A stretch of DNA of 46,920 nt, taken from IMG/VR virus record IMGVR_UViG_3300042691_037845, positions 1 to 46,920 of that record; one strand, written 5' to 3'. The stretch is from a virus. Made by a program: the position numbers and the translations under genes. Shown piece by piece: positions 28,859 through 38,536 of this stretch (position 1 is the first letter of the stretch; each line of letters begins with the position of its first letter). The notes under the pieces are model-generated. The model saw only the letters and a program-made list of their open reading frames with translations, searched no databases and was not told where the DNA came from.

Positions 28859-29451
28859 GCCACGCCTACCCAGGCACCTTTGAGCGCCGCACTTTCCACG
28901 GCGAACTCCGCACCGTAGTGCTGGCCGCTTGGCGCCATCTCCACAAAATCCGCCGCGATCTCGCCTCACTACAGGAGCTACCTATCGCGGCGCTCCAAGC
29001 CATGACGGCCAACATCAACCGCGACCCCAAGAAGACCAAGCCCTTCACGGCGCTGGACTTCGCCATGTACCGCGAGCGCGAAGCCGACGACAAGGTGCTT
29101 CCCCCACAAGTGGCCGCCACCGTGCTGGCTCTCCGCGCCGAGCGCAAGGACGCCCCAATCCTGCTCGCCGCCTGGGACAAAGTCCTCGCCAGCGCCGACA
29201 GCTCCGCCACGCCTCCGGCGGTAAGAGCGCTGCACTCCGATGACCGCATGGCCTGGATCGTCTGCCCCACTTGGGAAGGCAAGAATATCCGCGCCGGCCT
29301 CATCGCCATCGGCGACGCCCTTTCCGGCCCCATCACCCTGCGCGACGTGGATCGCCCGCTTGCCACCTACACCGTTACACTGCCGAACCGCAACACCTTT
29401 GCCTGGCTTGAAACCAATCTGCTGTTGGTCGCCGGAACATCGGAAAACTAG
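28798..29451 (+). CDS. Tail assembly chaperone, -1 frame extension (gpT-like half of the G-T fusion)
   Basis: Read after slippage this adds 217 residues to residues 1-173 of the upstream protein (390 in total). Real coding starts at once: TPWAEIFWELSHAYPGTFE then RRTFHGELRTVVLAAWRHLH, then a domain ending WLETNLLLVAGTSEN. A separate start at GTG 28918 would cut away the conserved-looking WAEIFWELSHAYPG stretch, so frameshift expression is preferred. In lambda-like phages the extension domain binds the tail tube protein while the G part binds the tape measure. Confidence 0.8.
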   Translation, partial: AAAGATGRQETPWAEIFWELSHAYPGTFERRTFHGELRTVVLAAWRHLHKIRRDLASLQELPIAALQAMTANINRDPKKTKPFTALDFAMYREREADDKVLPPQVAATVLALRAERKDAPILLAAWDKVLASADSSATPPAVRALHSDDRMAWIVCPTWEGKNIRAGLIAIGDALSGPITLRDVDRPLATYTVTLPNRNTFAWLETNLLLVAGTSEN

Positions 29452-29452
29452 G
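29448..29452 (+). promoter_or_regulatory. CTAGG core before the collagen-like fibre gene
   Basis: AAAACTAGG ends at 29452 and contains the stop of the chaperone frame. It lies 23 nt before the GTG at 29476. It is the same arrangement as at 18441-18445. Confidence 0.3.
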
Positions 29453-29475
29453 AAAAGCCCGCTCGTCAGCTCCGC

Positions 29476-32400
29476 GTGAATCTGCTGGAACTACGCACTG
29501 AGCTAGCTTCCCTGCTGTCCGCGTCGCTCGGCACCTACACGCTGCCCAACGGCGACACCACCCCCGCCATCTCCGTCCGCTCCAGCGGCGAAGCTCTACC
29601 CACTGGCACGTCCGTCACCGGTCTAGAGGTGGTGCTGATCCGTGACCCGGATCTAACACCCATCCCGCAGTACACCGACTCCGGCGCGCTTCGCAGCTGG
29701 ACGGTTTTCTTAATTGACTGGAGCGACGCCACCGACCTAGAGCCGATCGGCGCCTACCTCGTCGAGGCATACCCCGGCACCCAGGTCACCACCGTCGCGG
29801 TGCCCAAAGGCACCGGCCCGCAAAACCAAATGCGGGTCACCATCCAGTCGGTCGCCCAACCGCCCGAAGGCTTTCCGGCCTACGACCCAGTCCGCTTCCC
29901 TACCGTCTCGGCCCTCGGCTTCGAGACTGACGCCAACATTGACCCGGCCCAAGGCCAGATCACCTGGGAATCAGACACCAGCACTCTGATCCTCGGCCTG
30001 ACCGACAACGTCGATCTCCATCTCGGCGCCGACCAGATCACCCTCTGCCGCAACAACAGCAACTCGGTCGCCATTCCCAAGGGCACCGGCGTCATGTTCG
30101 CCGGCACCGTCGGCAACAGCGGCCGCCTCAAGGTCGCCCCAATGGTGGCCAACGGCACCTACCCCGGCTACGTCTTCTTCGGCGTCACTGCCGAAATCAT
30201 CCCTGCCGGCGGCGACGGCTTCGTCACCTCCTTCGGCAAAGTCCGCGGCGTCAACACCACCGCCTACACCGAAGGCGACATCCTCTGGTGCGACCCAGCC
30301 ACACCAGGCGGCTTTACCGCCACTGAGCCCACAGCTCCCAACCTCAAACTCCCCGTCGCCGCCGTCGTCCACGACGCCAACAACGGCATCCTGATGGTCC
30401 GCTGGAACGTCGGCTCCCGCCTCCGCGACCTCCACGACGTTGAATCCGCTTCCGCCACTAACGGCCAAGTCCTGGCCTGGAACACAGCCGCCAGCCGCTG
30501 GTCGCCCGTTTCCCCCAGCTCGGGCGCCACTGGCCCAGCCGGCGCAACCGGCGCCACCGGCGTAGCCGGAACGATCGGCGTTGATGGCAGCACCGGCCCC
30601 ACCGGAGCCACCGGCCCCCAAGGCGCCACCGGCGCCGCCGGCACCATCGGAGTTGACGGCAGCACTGGCGCCACCGGCGCCACCGGTGTAGGAACAACCG
30701 GCGCCACAGGCGTTGCCGGCCCCTCCGGCCCATCGGGCGCCACTGGCCCCAGCGGCCCCGAAGGCCCCACTGGAGCGCAAGGCACAGCCGGCGCCGACGG
30801 CGCAACCGGAGCCACAGGCGCCACTGGCCCCATCGGCATCACCGGCGCCACTGGCGCGGGCTCCACTGGTGCCACAGGAATTGCCGGTGCAACCGGAGTT
30901 ACTGGTCCTGTCGGTGCAACAGGTATCGGCATCACCGGAGCCACCGGTATTCAAGGAGCCACTGGACCCTCGGGCCCCACTGGTGCGACCGGTGTCCAAG
31001 GTAGCACCGGTCCAGAAGGCCACACTGGCGCAACGGGCGCCACTGGCGTCATCGGTATTACCGGTGCCACGGGCGCCATTGGCGCTACCGGTGTTGAAGG
31101 CCCTACGGGAGCATCAGGTGTAACTGGCGCCACCGGTCCGCAAGGCGCTACAGGTGTAGGCATAACCGGCGCCACCGGCGTTTCCGGCACAGTTGGTTCT
31201 ACAGGCGCTACAGGAGCAGGCGCCACCGGCGCTACCGGCCCAACCGGTGCTAATGGAGTTGATGGTGCTACAGGTCCCCAAGGAAGCACAGGTGCATCAG
31301 GTGCCACTGGCGCCACCGGAGTCCAAGGCAGCACAGGTCCCATTGGCATCACCGGAGCCACCGGCGCGACCGGCGTCATCGGTGTTAGTGGAGCCACAGG
31401 TCCTGCCGGTGCTACTGGCATCGCAGGCCCCACCGGAGTTACAGGTGCCACCGGTGCGACCGGTGTTCAAGGCGCCACAGGTGTTGGGGTCACCGGCGCC
31501 ACCGGAGTGGCAGGTACTGACGGCGCTACCGGTGCTACCGGTATAGGTATAACCGGAGCCACTGGTGCGTCCGGCGTCAACGGCGCCACCGGCGCAACAG
31601 GAGTTGGCACCACAGGCGCCACCGGCGTAGGAACAACCGGCGCGACGGGAGCCACTGGTGCGGCGGGCATCAGCGCCTCGGGCCGCATCTGGTACTTCCG
31701 CCAGACCAACTCCGACATCAGCGGCTACGAGTCGCTCCAGCCGGACACCCCCGACTCAGATCCGACTGACGATATGACGGCGGTTGTCGTCGACACCAGC
31801 GGTCAAGTTATTATCGAGGAATTTGCTACCGATGCGGGCGATCCAAACCTAAGTGAAATTCCTGCCGGTGAATACGAATGGCGTTTTTGGGCGTATGTTA
31901 GCGACAATATCGGTAGCACGAATCTAAATTTCAAGGTATATAAGCGCAATACCGGTGGCACCGAGACGTTCCTGTTTGAGCTTGATGGACCCGAAATCAA
32001 CGCCACGTCAAGCAACTATTACACGGCACTAATTGTTGCAACGAGCGTAATTCCTCTCGACCCGACTGATCGAATCGTAGTCAAGGTCTACGCCGAGACG
32101 ACCCACACCAGCAACGTCACCGCTCACTTCCTTCACTCGGGCGCCACCCCCAGCAGCATCCGTACTGCCATTACCCAGGGCTACGTCGGCCCCGTCGGCG
32201 CCACCGGAGCTACAGGCGTCGCCGGCCCCACTGGAGCGACAGGCGTTGCCGGCGCTTCCGGTGCCACTGGCCCCGCCGGAGTCACAGGCGCCACCGGCGC
32301 CGCAGGCATTGATGGAGCCACTGGCGCCACGGGTGTCGCAGGCGTAGACGGCGCTACGGGCGCAGTTGGTGTTTCGGGCGCCACCGGAGTCCAAGGTGCC

Positions 32401-33786
32401 ACTGGCGCCACCGGTGTCCAAGGAATTACGGGCCCCACTGGAGCTACAGGCGTCGTTGGCGTTTCTGGTGCAACTGGCATACAGGGAGCTACAGGAGTCC
32501 AAGGCCCCACCGGAGCGACCGGCGTTGTAGGCGTATCCGGCGCCACAGGTGCCACAGGTGTTGAGGGACCTACCGGTGTCATCGGCGTTTCAGGAGCCAC
32601 CGGAGCAACGGGAGTTGTCGGTGTTAGTGGAGCCACTGGTGCGACCGGCGTTGTAGGCGTATCCGGCGCCACGGGTGTTGACGGCCCCACTGGTGCGACC
32701 GGAGTCATCGGCGTCTCTGGCGCCACCGGCGCCATCGGATCTACAGGCCCCACTGGTGCAACTGGCGTTGTCGGTGTTTCCGGCGCCACCGGAGTTCAAG
32801 GCGCCACCGGTGTAGAAGGTCCAACCGGAGCCACTGGCGTTGTCGGTGTTTCTGGGGCTACCGGTGCCACGGGTGTCCAAGGCCCCACTGGCGTCATTGG
32901 CGTCTCAGGTGCAACGGGAGCCACTGGTGTTGTCGGTGTATCTGGCCCCACTGGTGCGACCGGTGTTGTTGGCGTTACAGGCGCCACTGGTGTGATCGGA
33001 GTCTCTGGTGCAACAGGTGCTACGGGTGTCATTGGCGTTAGTGGTGCCACTGGCGCTACCGGAGCTATTGGAGTTTCTGGTGCAACAGGTGTCGTAGGCG
33101 TATCCGGTGCAACCGGCGTCATCGGAGTGAGTGGTGCAACAGGCGCCACAGGGGCTGGTGTTACCGGCGCAACAGGTGTCGAAGGTCCTACAGGTGCAAC
33201 TGGGGTTACCGGGGCGACGGGTGTTGGTGTAACTGGAGCCACGGGTCCGCAAGGTGCCACTGGAGTAGGCGGTGGCGGCGGCGGCTTTACATCAAGCACT
33301 ACCGCACCAACATCTCCAAATGAAGGAGATGAGTGGCTTGATGAGAATACGGGAACTTTATACACTTATTTTATAGATTTAAATAGCACTTCACAGTGGG
33401 TTGAGCTAGGACCTACTCCAATTGGCTTTCCTGGGGTGACCGGGGCGACAGGTGTTGGCGTGACTGGCGCTACAGGCGTTACTGGTCCCGCACTGCTTGG
33501 CATCCCGGCATCGGCGAATACGACGATTGTGGCAAGCGATGCCGGTAAACATATCAATACGGCCGCAGGAGTCACGATTAATGCTAGTACTGCATTCGCT
33601 GTTGGCGATATGTGCGTAATCTACAACAACTCGGCGGCTTCTATAACGATTACAGCCACTGGCGTCACCCTACGCTTTGCTGGAACTGCGTCGACTGGCA
33701 ACCGGACATTGGCGCAGCGAGGCTTGGGTAATATACTATGCGTTGCCAGCAATGACTACGTTATATCTGGCGCTGGTCTGACATGA
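29476..33786 (+). CDS. Collagen-like long tail fibre
   Basis: A 1436-residue protein with GTG start. Residues 1-348 form an N-terminal attachment part with beta-rich segments ([50 protein letters not shown]). Residues 349-731 are Gly-x-Thr/Gly-x-y repeats (GATGATGV-type) expected to form a triple helix. A globular insert (732-905, with [35 protein letters not shown]) follows, then a second collagen-like block (905-1263) with frequent [12 protein letters not shown]. The C-terminus (1264-1436) has a small exposed domain and a beta end. Trimeric host-receptor fibre is the likely role. The long antisense frames here are by-products of the repeats. Confidence 0.88.
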   Translation: MNLLELRTELASLLSASLGTYTLPNGDTTPAISVRSSGEALPTGTSVTGLEVVLIRDPDLTPIPQYTDSGALRSWTVFLIDWSDATDLEPIGAYLVEAYPGTQVTTVAVPKGTGPQNQMRVTIQSVAQPPEGFPAYDPVRFPTVSALGFETDANIDPAQGQITWESDTSTLILGLTDNVDLHLGADQITLCRNNSNSVAIPKGTGVMFAGTVGNSGRLKVAPMVANGTYPGYVFFGVTAEIIPAGGDGFVTSFGKVRGVNTTAYTEGDILWCDPATPGGFTATEPTAPNLKLPVAAVVHDANNGILMVRWNVGSRLRDLHDVESASATNGQVLAWNTAASRWSPVSPSSGATGPAGATGATGVAGTIGVDGSTGPTGATGPQGATGAAGTIGVDGSTGATGATGVGTTGATGVAGPSGPSGATGPSGPEGPTGAQGTAGADGATGATGATGPIGITGATGAGSTGATGIAGATGVTGPVGATGIGITGATGIQGATGPSGPTGATGVQGSTGPEGHTGATGATGVIGITGATGAIGATGVEGPTGASGVTGATGPQGATGVGITGATGVSGTVGSTGATGAGATGATGPTGANGVDGATGPQGSTGASGATGATGVQGSTGPIGITGATGATGVIGVSGATGPAGATGIAGPTGVTGATGATGVQGATGVGVTGATGVAGTDGATGATGIGITGATGASGVNGATGATGVGTTGATGVGTTGATGATGAAGISASGRIWYFRQTNSDISGYESLQPDTPDSDPTDDMTAVVVDTSGQVIIEEFATDAGDPNLSEIPAGEYEWRFWAYVSDNIGSTNLNFKVYKRNTGGTETFLFELDGPEINATSSNYYTALIVATSVIPLDPTDRIVVKVYAETTHTSNVTAHFLHSGATPSSIRTAITQGYVGPVGATGATGVAGPTGATGVAGASGATGPAGVTGATGAAGIDGATGATGVAGVDGATGAVGVSGATGVQGATGATGVQGITGPTGATGVVGVSGATGIQGATGVQGPTGATGVVGVSGATGATGVEGPTGVIGVSGATGATGVVGVSGATGATGVVGVSGATGVDGPTGATGVIGVSGATGAIGSTGPTGATGVVGVSGATGVQGATGVEGPTGATGVVGVSGATGATGVQGPTGVIGVSGATGATGVVGVSGPTGATGVVGVTGATGVIGVSGATGATGVIGVSGATGATGAIGVSGATGVVGVSGATGVIGVSGATGATGAGVTGATGVEGPTGATGVTGATGVGVTGATGPQGATGVGGGGGGFTSSTTAPTSPNEGDEWLDENTGTLYTYFIDLNSTSQWVELGPTPIGFPGVTGATGVGVTGATGVTGPALLGIPASANTTIVASDAGKHINTAAGVTINASTAFAVGDMCVIYNNSAASITITATGVTLRFAGTASTGNRTLAQRGLGNILCVASNDYVISGAGLT
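30523..33265 (+). repeat. Collagen-like coding repeats in two blocks (30523-31668, 32190-33265)
   Basis: Nine-base units encode Gly-Ala-Thr and variants. The peptide repeat is regular but third codon positions vary widely (GGC/GGT/GGA with ACC/ACT/ACA/ACG), so long identical DNA stretches are rare. The blocks are separated by an insert (31668-32190) that is richer in A/T. Confidence 0.85.
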
Positions 33787-34673
33787 CGATACAACAAGTT
33801 CCCTTTTTCCAACAACAGCCAGTTGGCCAGGCCGAATTTACGACCGTCGGCACGACAAGTTGGGTTGCACCTGCTGGTGTCTATTTTGTCGACGCTGTTT
33901 GTGTGGGCGGTGGTGGTGGACCTGCCGCCAACACGAGTGGCTCATCAGGTGGGGGCGGTGGAGGCCTTGGCTGGAAGAATAACATCCCGGTTGTTCCAGG
34001 CCAATCTTATACCGTCACTGTAGGAGCAGGCGGCACTAGGGCTACAACTGGTACCGCAGGATCTGGTGGTCAAAGTTTTTTCATTAGTGCTGCGACAGTA
34101 GCAGGGAATGGAGGAAGTGGCGGCGTTTGTGCGGCCAACGCATCGCCCGCTGGTGGAACTTTCGTTGGCGATGGCGGCGGCAATGGCGGGGCAGGCGGTA
34201 ACCGTAACGGAACAACGGCCGGCGCTGGTGGCGGTGGCGGCGCTGGTGGCTATACCGGTGCCGGCGGCGCTGGAGGTGGATTTAACGCTACCCCAAGCCT
34301 TGGGAATGGTGCGGCCGGGACTGGCGGCGGCGCCGGTGGTGGCGGATGCTGCGGCTCAGGTGACTCCGCTGGATCTGGCGCTGGGGTTGGCTTGCTTGGT
34401 CAGACGACTTCTGGCAATGGCGGCGCTGGATCAACCGCAGACGGTGCAGGCGGTTTTAGTGGATCCGGCGGCTCAAATGCTTCCCAACCAAGTGCTACTG
34501 CTCTTGGTAACGTTTACGGTACTGGCACCCCATCAATACCGGGTATTTATGGCGGTGGTGGTTGCGGTGCTGACAACACTACTACTGAACAGGCAAATGG
34601 TGGCGGTGGTGCAGTACGCATTATCTGGGGGCCCAACAGGGCCTTCCCCAGTACTAATACCGGAAACCTGTAA
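33783..34673 (+). CDS. Glycine-rich tail adhesin
   Basis: A 296-residue protein. A short N-terminal region ([19 protein letters not shown]) leads into [27 protein letters not shown], then many Gly-Gly/Gly-Ser runs ([29 protein letters not shown]), ending [18 protein letters not shown]. 'W-x-x-P-x-G...V-x-x-V-C-V-G-G-G-G' is the opening of Gly-rich surface proteins and resembles phage fibre-tip adhesins built from polyglycine-II helices. It overlaps the collagen-like fibre gene (ATGA), so it may be its tip or assembly partner. Confidence 0.75.
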   Translation: MTIQQVPFFQQQPVGQAEFTTVGTTSWVAPAGVYFVDAVCVGGGGGPAANTSGSSGGGGGGLGWKNNIPVVPGQSYTVTVGAGGTRATTGTAGSGGQSFFISAATVAGNGGSGGVCAANASPAGGTFVGDGGGNGGAGGNRNGTTAGAGGGGGAGGYTGAGGAGGGFNATPSLGNGAAGTGGGAGGGGCCGSGDSAGSGAGVGLLGQTTSGNGGAGSTADGAGGFSGSGGSNASQPSATALGNVYGTGTPSIPGIYGGGGCGADNTTTEQANGGGGAVRIIWGPNRAFPSTNTGNL

Positions 34674-34678
34674 CTATC

Positions 34679-35134
34679 ATGGCTATTGATTTTCCCACTT
34701 CGCCCACGCTCAACCAAGAGTACACCTATTTGGGTCGTACTTGGTTATGGAATGGCTCTGGATGGGAGGTGAAGGCTACTCAAGCGGTCTTTACGGATCC
34801 AGTGATTACCGGGACCATTAAGGAAGATGTATTCACGATAACTGATGCAGCAGCATTTGAAGTTGATCCCGGAAACGGAAGTGTGCAACTCATTACGCTT
34901 GGAGCAAGCCGTACTCCAAAAGCAACTAACTTTTTGGCGGGCGAAGCAATAACACTTATGGTTGCCGACGGAACTGCTTTTACCCTTACATGGACTGATG
35001 CTACATGGGGAACCGGCGGTGTCAAATGGGTTGGAGGTACGCCGCCAACACTTGCAACTACCGGTTTTACAGTTATCGAATTTTGGAAAGTCAGCACTCA
35101 GACCTATGGTGCTTATGTCGGAGATGTAGCATGA
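34679..35134 (+). CDS. Tail fibre-associated protein
   Basis: A 151-residue protein starting MAIDFPTSPTLNQEYTYLGRTWLWNGSGWEV, a widespread opening of cyanophage fibre/virion proteins that present a small beta unit. The remainder is beta-rich (VQLITLGASRTPKATNFLAGEAITLMVADGTAFTLTW). It overlaps the next gene as ATGA. DNA here is noticeably less GC-rich than the head genes, as in the whole 34.7-36.2 kb stretch, suggesting exchange of host-range modules. Confidence 0.72.
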   Translation: MAIDFPTSPTLNQEYTYLGRTWLWNGSGWEVKATQAVFTDPVITGTIKEDVFTITDAAAFEVDPGNGSVQLITLGASRTPKATNFLAGEAITLMVADGTAFTLTWTDATWGTGGVKWVGGTPPTLATTGFTVIEFWKVSTQTYGAYVGDVA

Positions 35135-35808
35135 GATGTTCAAATGGGTTGAGGGCTGCGGCTGGCAACCAGGGTATTGAACTGCCCGCTATTGGCGACG
35201 CATTTGAGGGTGGGTATTATGCGGGCTTGATTAGCCATACAGCCAATGGCGTTCCTACACATGCGTTGATCGTGGCCCCAAGAGCAACCGGCGCCACTGG
35301 CCCTGGCTATACGCTGACTACATATAGGGAATTTGGAGGCCCAGGAGCAGCCGGTCCCGCATTGGATAGCCCATATGACGGAATAGCTAATATTAATCAG
35401 ATCAAAGCCGTTGATTTCATCAGTAACTACGGCGCAGCAAACTTCTGTGACACGCTTGTCACCGGAGGCTTCAGCGATTGGTACTTACCGGCACGTTATG
35501 AACTAGATATTGCCTATGAAAATCTTAAGCCTACTACTACTGTCAACCAAACTTCATTCGGCATTAATCCATATTCGGTGCCTGAGCGTACAGTCAACCG
35601 TACTGCTAGTGTACCTGCCAGGACATCTCTGACGGCTTTTCAACTCGGAGGAACACAAGCGTTTGTGGATGTTTTCCACTTTACAAGCACACGAAGTCTT
35701 ATCAATGTAACTGAGACGTATACTGTCAGCTTCCTTGATGGATTTGAAGGGGACGTAGGCAATGCTATCTCCGCCCACGTTCGTGCTTTCCGTAGAGTGG
35801 CTCTTTGA
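35131..35808 (+). CDS. DUF1566/Lcl-like tail fibre domain protein
   Basis: A 225-residue protein starting at ATG 35131, which overlaps the preceding stop; a longer upstream frame has no credible composition. The core GIELPAIGDAFEGGYYAGLISHTANGVPTHALIVAP and the tryptophan motif GGFSDWYLPARYELDIAYENL are typical of the Lcl/DUF1566 C-terminal domain, found in surface adhesins binding glycans. The end SAHVRAFRRVAL also fits. A short GATGPGY segment shows a trace of collagen-like sequence. Confidence 0.75.
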   Translation: MRCSNGLRAAAGNQGIELPAIGDAFEGGYYAGLISHTANGVPTHALIVAPRATGATGPGYTLTTYREFGGPGAAGPALDSPYDGIANINQIKAVDFISNYGAANFCDTLVTGGFSDWYLPARYELDIAYENLKPTTTVNQTSFGINPYSVPERTVNRTASVPARTSLTAFQLGGTQAFVDVFHFTSTRSLINVTETYTVSFLDGFEGDVGNAISAHVRAFRRVAL

Positions 35809-35840
35809 GTCTTTAACTTTACGCTATTCTCGTTGAACCC

Positions 35841-36413
35841 ATGATTTACGTCTACGCCCCAAATCAGACCCTGGTCACCTTTCCCTATTCGATTGGCGAT
35901 CTACAACGCGACAATAGCAATACCAGCTTCCCGCGTAGTCCAACAGAAGAGACACTGGCTGCTTATGATGTTTTTCCTATAATTGAGCAATTGCCCCCTG
36001 ACTACAACCCTGCTATTCAAAATCTTAACCAGACTGACCCTATCCTGGTTAATGGACAGTGGCTGCAAACATGGCAAGTATCTGATGCCACTGTCGAAGA
36101 AATTGCTAGCCGCATCCGCGCCAACGCTGATTACCTCGGTTTTTGGGGCGAACTAATAATGTCCAGTGTTTATACTTCTATCCGGGAACAATCTATGGTA
36201 TCTCTGCCGATGAACACGCTCGCCACCGAGTTCATTGCGCTCATGGGTGATGCCAAGGCAGGCCGCCCTAGCGAGCCCGCGATCCAGGCCAGCATCGACG
36301 CCATCCTGGCCACTGGCACGTTCACCGCCGACCACCTCACCGAACTGCAGGCCGTCCTCGTGGCTGGGCACCTAGATGGCATTTACACGCTGCCGGCGCC
36401 TACAGTGCCTTAG
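35841..36413 (+). CDS. Tail fibre assembly-like / virion protein
   Basis: A 190-residue protein. It begins MIYVYAPNQTLVTFPYSIGDLQRD, followed by NTSFPRSPTEETLAAYDVFPI and a helical half with WLQTWQVSDATVEEIASRIR. This order, 'Y-P-Y-s-i-x-x-L-x-x-d-n-P-x-x-S-F-P', is that of small proteins beside phage fibre genes, often with a fibre-assembly or XkdW-like label. The last 80 residues return to GC-rich, C-ending codons, while the first half is AT-richer: a likely recombination joint near 36200. Confidence 0.65.
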   Translation: MIYVYAPNQTLVTFPYSIGDLQRDNSNTSFPRSPTEETLAAYDVFPIIEQLPPDYNPAIQNLNQTDPILVNGQWLQTWQVSDATVEEIASRIRANADYLGFWGELIMSSVYTSIREQSMVSLPMNTLATEFIALMGDAKAGRPSEPAIQASIDAILATGTFTADHLTELQAVLVAGHLDGIYTLPAPTVP

Positions 36414-36425
36414 CGCTAGCTAAGC

Positions 36426-38036
36426 ATGGCCAAACCCCGCCTGCACCTCGTCGGCATCTTCCACACCCAGCACACACAGGCCTACAGCCACTGTGCGTTC
36501 ACCGGCAAAGCCCTGCGCTTCCCTCGCATGATGCGGATGCAGGGCTACACGGTGATTGAGTACAGCAACGCTGGTTCGGAGTCGGAAGCCGACGAGCATG
36601 TTGTGATGCTCAGCGCCGCTGAGTTTGGGGCGCTCTACAACCGCAGCGAAACAGACTTCCACGGCAACGACGCCACCGTGGGCAGCGCCGGTCACCAACT
36701 CTTTGAACAGCGCCTGATCCCCGCACTGCGCGAGCGCCTGCAACCGCAAGACATCATTTGTCACCCCTTCGGTCACGCGCACCAGCAGCTCATGGCCGAG
36801 TTTCCCGGCCACCAGCACGTCGAAACCGGCATCGGCTACCCCACCTTGATGCCCGACAGCTTCCGCATCTTCGAGTCCTATGCCTGGATGCACTACCACC
36901 AAGGCAAAGAAAACCGCAACGGCAAAAACTACGAGTGGGTCGTCCCCAACTACTACGACCTTGACGACTGGGAACCCAGCTACGAACCAGGGCAGTACCT
37001 CGCCTTCCTCGGGCGCATCACCCCGCTCAAAGGCATTGACACCATCAAGGCGATAGCCGACCACAGCCCGTGGCCCATCGTCCTCCACGGCCAAGGCGAC
37101 CCCACGCCCTGGGCGCATCCGAATATCGAGTACCGAGGCCCCATCGCGGGCAAGGCGCGTTCTGAGTTCCTCCGCAATGCTCGGGCGCTGCTGGCCCCGA
37201 CGGTCTTCACTGAACCGTTCTGCGGCATGGCAGTAGAGGCCATGCTCTGCGGGACCCCGGTGGTGGCGGTGGATTACGGCGCCATGACCGAAACCGTCAT
37301 TGAGGGCATCAGCGGCTTCCGCTGCCACACCCTGCAGGACTGGATCGACGGCATCCTCGCTGTGGGCGATTTGGACCGTCGCACCATTGCCGACATTGCC
37401 CGCAGCAAGTGGTCGCTAGAAGCCTGCGGCAAGCGCTACGACAAGATCTTCCGCCAGCTCAACGACCTGTACCGCGCCGGCTGGTACGAGCTGCGCGAGA
37501 TCAGCTACACCCAAATCGAGCAGGAGGAAGGCCCTTTCGCCAAGCGCCTTGCCGCCTGGATCGCCGATACGCTCCAGCCGCAGACAGCACTGGACATCGG
37601 CTGCGGCCCTGGCATCTATGTAGACGCCATGCGCGAACACGGGATTGACGCTACCGGCATTGACACCGACGAGCGAGTGCAGGGCAAAGAGCACCTGCGC
37701 CAGCAAAGCCTTTTTGAGAACGAGGACACCGCCGAGCTGGTGATCTGCCTAGAGGTAGCTGAGCATATTGCCGAAGACCAGGCCGACGTTGTAGCCGCCA
37801 GCATTGCTGCTGCCGTAGCGCCGGGCAGCACCTTGATCTGGAGCGCTGCCCAACCCGGCCAAGGCGGCGTTGGCCACATCAACTGCCAGCCCAAGGACTA
37901 CTGGGCTGAGCGCCTCACCTCCAACGGCTTGCAGCGCGACGAGGAGATCGAGCAGCACCTCAGGGAGTACGCCGCCAGCGGCTACCACATGGGCTGGTTC
38001 GTCAACAACTGCATGGTCTTCTACCGGGCAAGCTAG
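36426..38036 (+). CDS. Glycosyltransferase-methyltransferase fusion
   Basis: A 536-residue two-domain enzyme. Residues 1-345 are a GT4-type (GT-B fold) glycosyltransferase: FLGRITPLKGIDTI (194-207) binds the nucleotide sugar, and EPFCGMAVEA (263-272) is the E-x7-E donor motif with MLCGTPVVAVDYGAMTE behind it. Residues 375-536 are a class I SAM methyltransferase: ALDIGCGPGIYVDAM (388-402), acidic Asp413, and LVICLEVAEHI (438-448). The domains could add and then methylate a sugar on fibres, on phage DNA, or on host lipopolysaccharide. It lies between fibre and lysis genes, 12 nt after the previous stop, with a GCTAGCTAAGC element just upstream. Confidence 0.85.
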   Translation: MAKPRLHLVGIFHTQHTQAYSHCAFTGKALRFPRMMRMQGYTVIEYSNAGSESEADEHVVMLSAAEFGALYNRSETDFHGNDATVGSAGHQLFEQRLIPALRERLQPQDIICHPFGHAHQQLMAEFPGHQHVETGIGYPTLMPDSFRIFESYAWMHYHQGKENRNGKNYEWVVPNYYDLDDWEPSYEPGQYLAFLGRITPLKGIDTIKAIADHSPWPIVLHGQGDPTPWAHPNIEYRGPIAGKARSEFLRNARALLAPTVFTEPFCGMAVEAMLCGTPVVAVDYGAMTETVIEGISGFRCHTLQDWIDGILAVGDLDRRTIADIARSKWSLEACGKRYDKIFRQLNDLYRAGWYELREISYTQIEQEEGPFAKRLAAWIADTLQPQTALDIGCGPGIYVDAMREHGIDATGIDTDERVQGKEHLRQQSLFENEDTAELVICLEVAEHIAEDQADVVAASIAAAVAPGSTLIWSAAQPGQGGVGHINCQPKDYWAERLTSNGLQRDEEIEQHLREYAASGYHMGWFVNNCMVFYRAS

Positions 38037-38060
38037 GTATGCAGCGGCTTTTCGGTACTG

Positions 38061-38336
38061 GTGATTGAAGTTATTGCCGCTGTAGCCGGCGCCTCCATCT
38101 CGGTCGCCGCCATGGGCGCCATGGGATTCGGCAAACGCAACGACGAGGCTAGGGATGCCGTCATCCGCCTCACCTCCGCCGTGGAGCATATCGCTACCCA
38201 GCTTGAAATCCTGCACACCGACATCAAGGAAGACCGCCGCGAAACCTTCACCCGCCTCAACACCGTTGAGCAGCGCGTCGCCAAAATAGAAGCCAAGGAC
38301 ACCAAATGGGAAGGCCAAGAGCGCCGCAAATTCTGA
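38061..38336 (+). CDS. Membrane-anchored coiled-coil protein, lysis cassette
   Basis: A 91-residue protein with GTG start. One membrane span (residues 3-23, EVIAAVAGASISVAAMGAMGF) precedes a charged coiled coil (VIRLTSAVEHIATQLEILHTDIKEDRR). The arrangement is similar to XhlA-like or other small phage membrane proteins near endolysins. It shares its last base with the next gene's ATG (TGATG). A spanin-like or holin-partner role is possible. A CTAGG core (38033-38037) lies upstream. Confidence 0.68.
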   Translation: MIEVIAAVAGASISVAAMGAMGFGKRNDEARDAVIRLTSAVEHIATQLEILHTDIKEDRRETFTRLNTVEQRVAKIEAKDTKWEGQERRKF

Positions 38337-38536
38337 TGAACGAGCGACGCTTCATCATCCGCTGGATCGTCGCCTTCTACGGCACCGGCATCGCCGTGTT
38401 CTGCACTGATCTGGCCGTGTGCGAAACCCGCAAACCCGGCACCTGCGACAGCTCCCGCGGCCGCCTTGAAGGCGCAGTAACAGCCGCACCAGCAGCATTA
38501 CTCGCGCTGCTCGTCCAAACCCCTCCAGAGCCATGA
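38336..38536 (+). CDS. Putative holin (two hydrophobic segments)
   Basis: A 66-residue protein. The N-terminus MNERRFIIRW carries positive charge. The first hydrophobic segment is IVAFYGTGIAVFCTDLAVC (residues 11-29), the second AVTAAPAALLALLVQT (47-62). Two spans, small size and a position between a coiled-coil membrane protein and the endolysin agree with a class II-type holin. No motif is diagnostic. It overlaps both neighbours by stop/start, so the cassette is translationally coupled. Confidence 0.55.
   Translation: MNERRFIIRWIVAFYGTGIAVFCTDLAVCETRKPGTCDSSRGRLEGAVTAAPAALLALLVQTPPEP

Noticed and set aside
29971-33365. Long minus-strand open frames, Pro/Ala/Val-rich, opposite the collagen-like gene
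   Set aside because: They are mirror images of Gly-Ala-Thr codon repeats (GCC/ACC/GGC reversed) with no start signals or neighbours. The plus-strand fibre explains the region.
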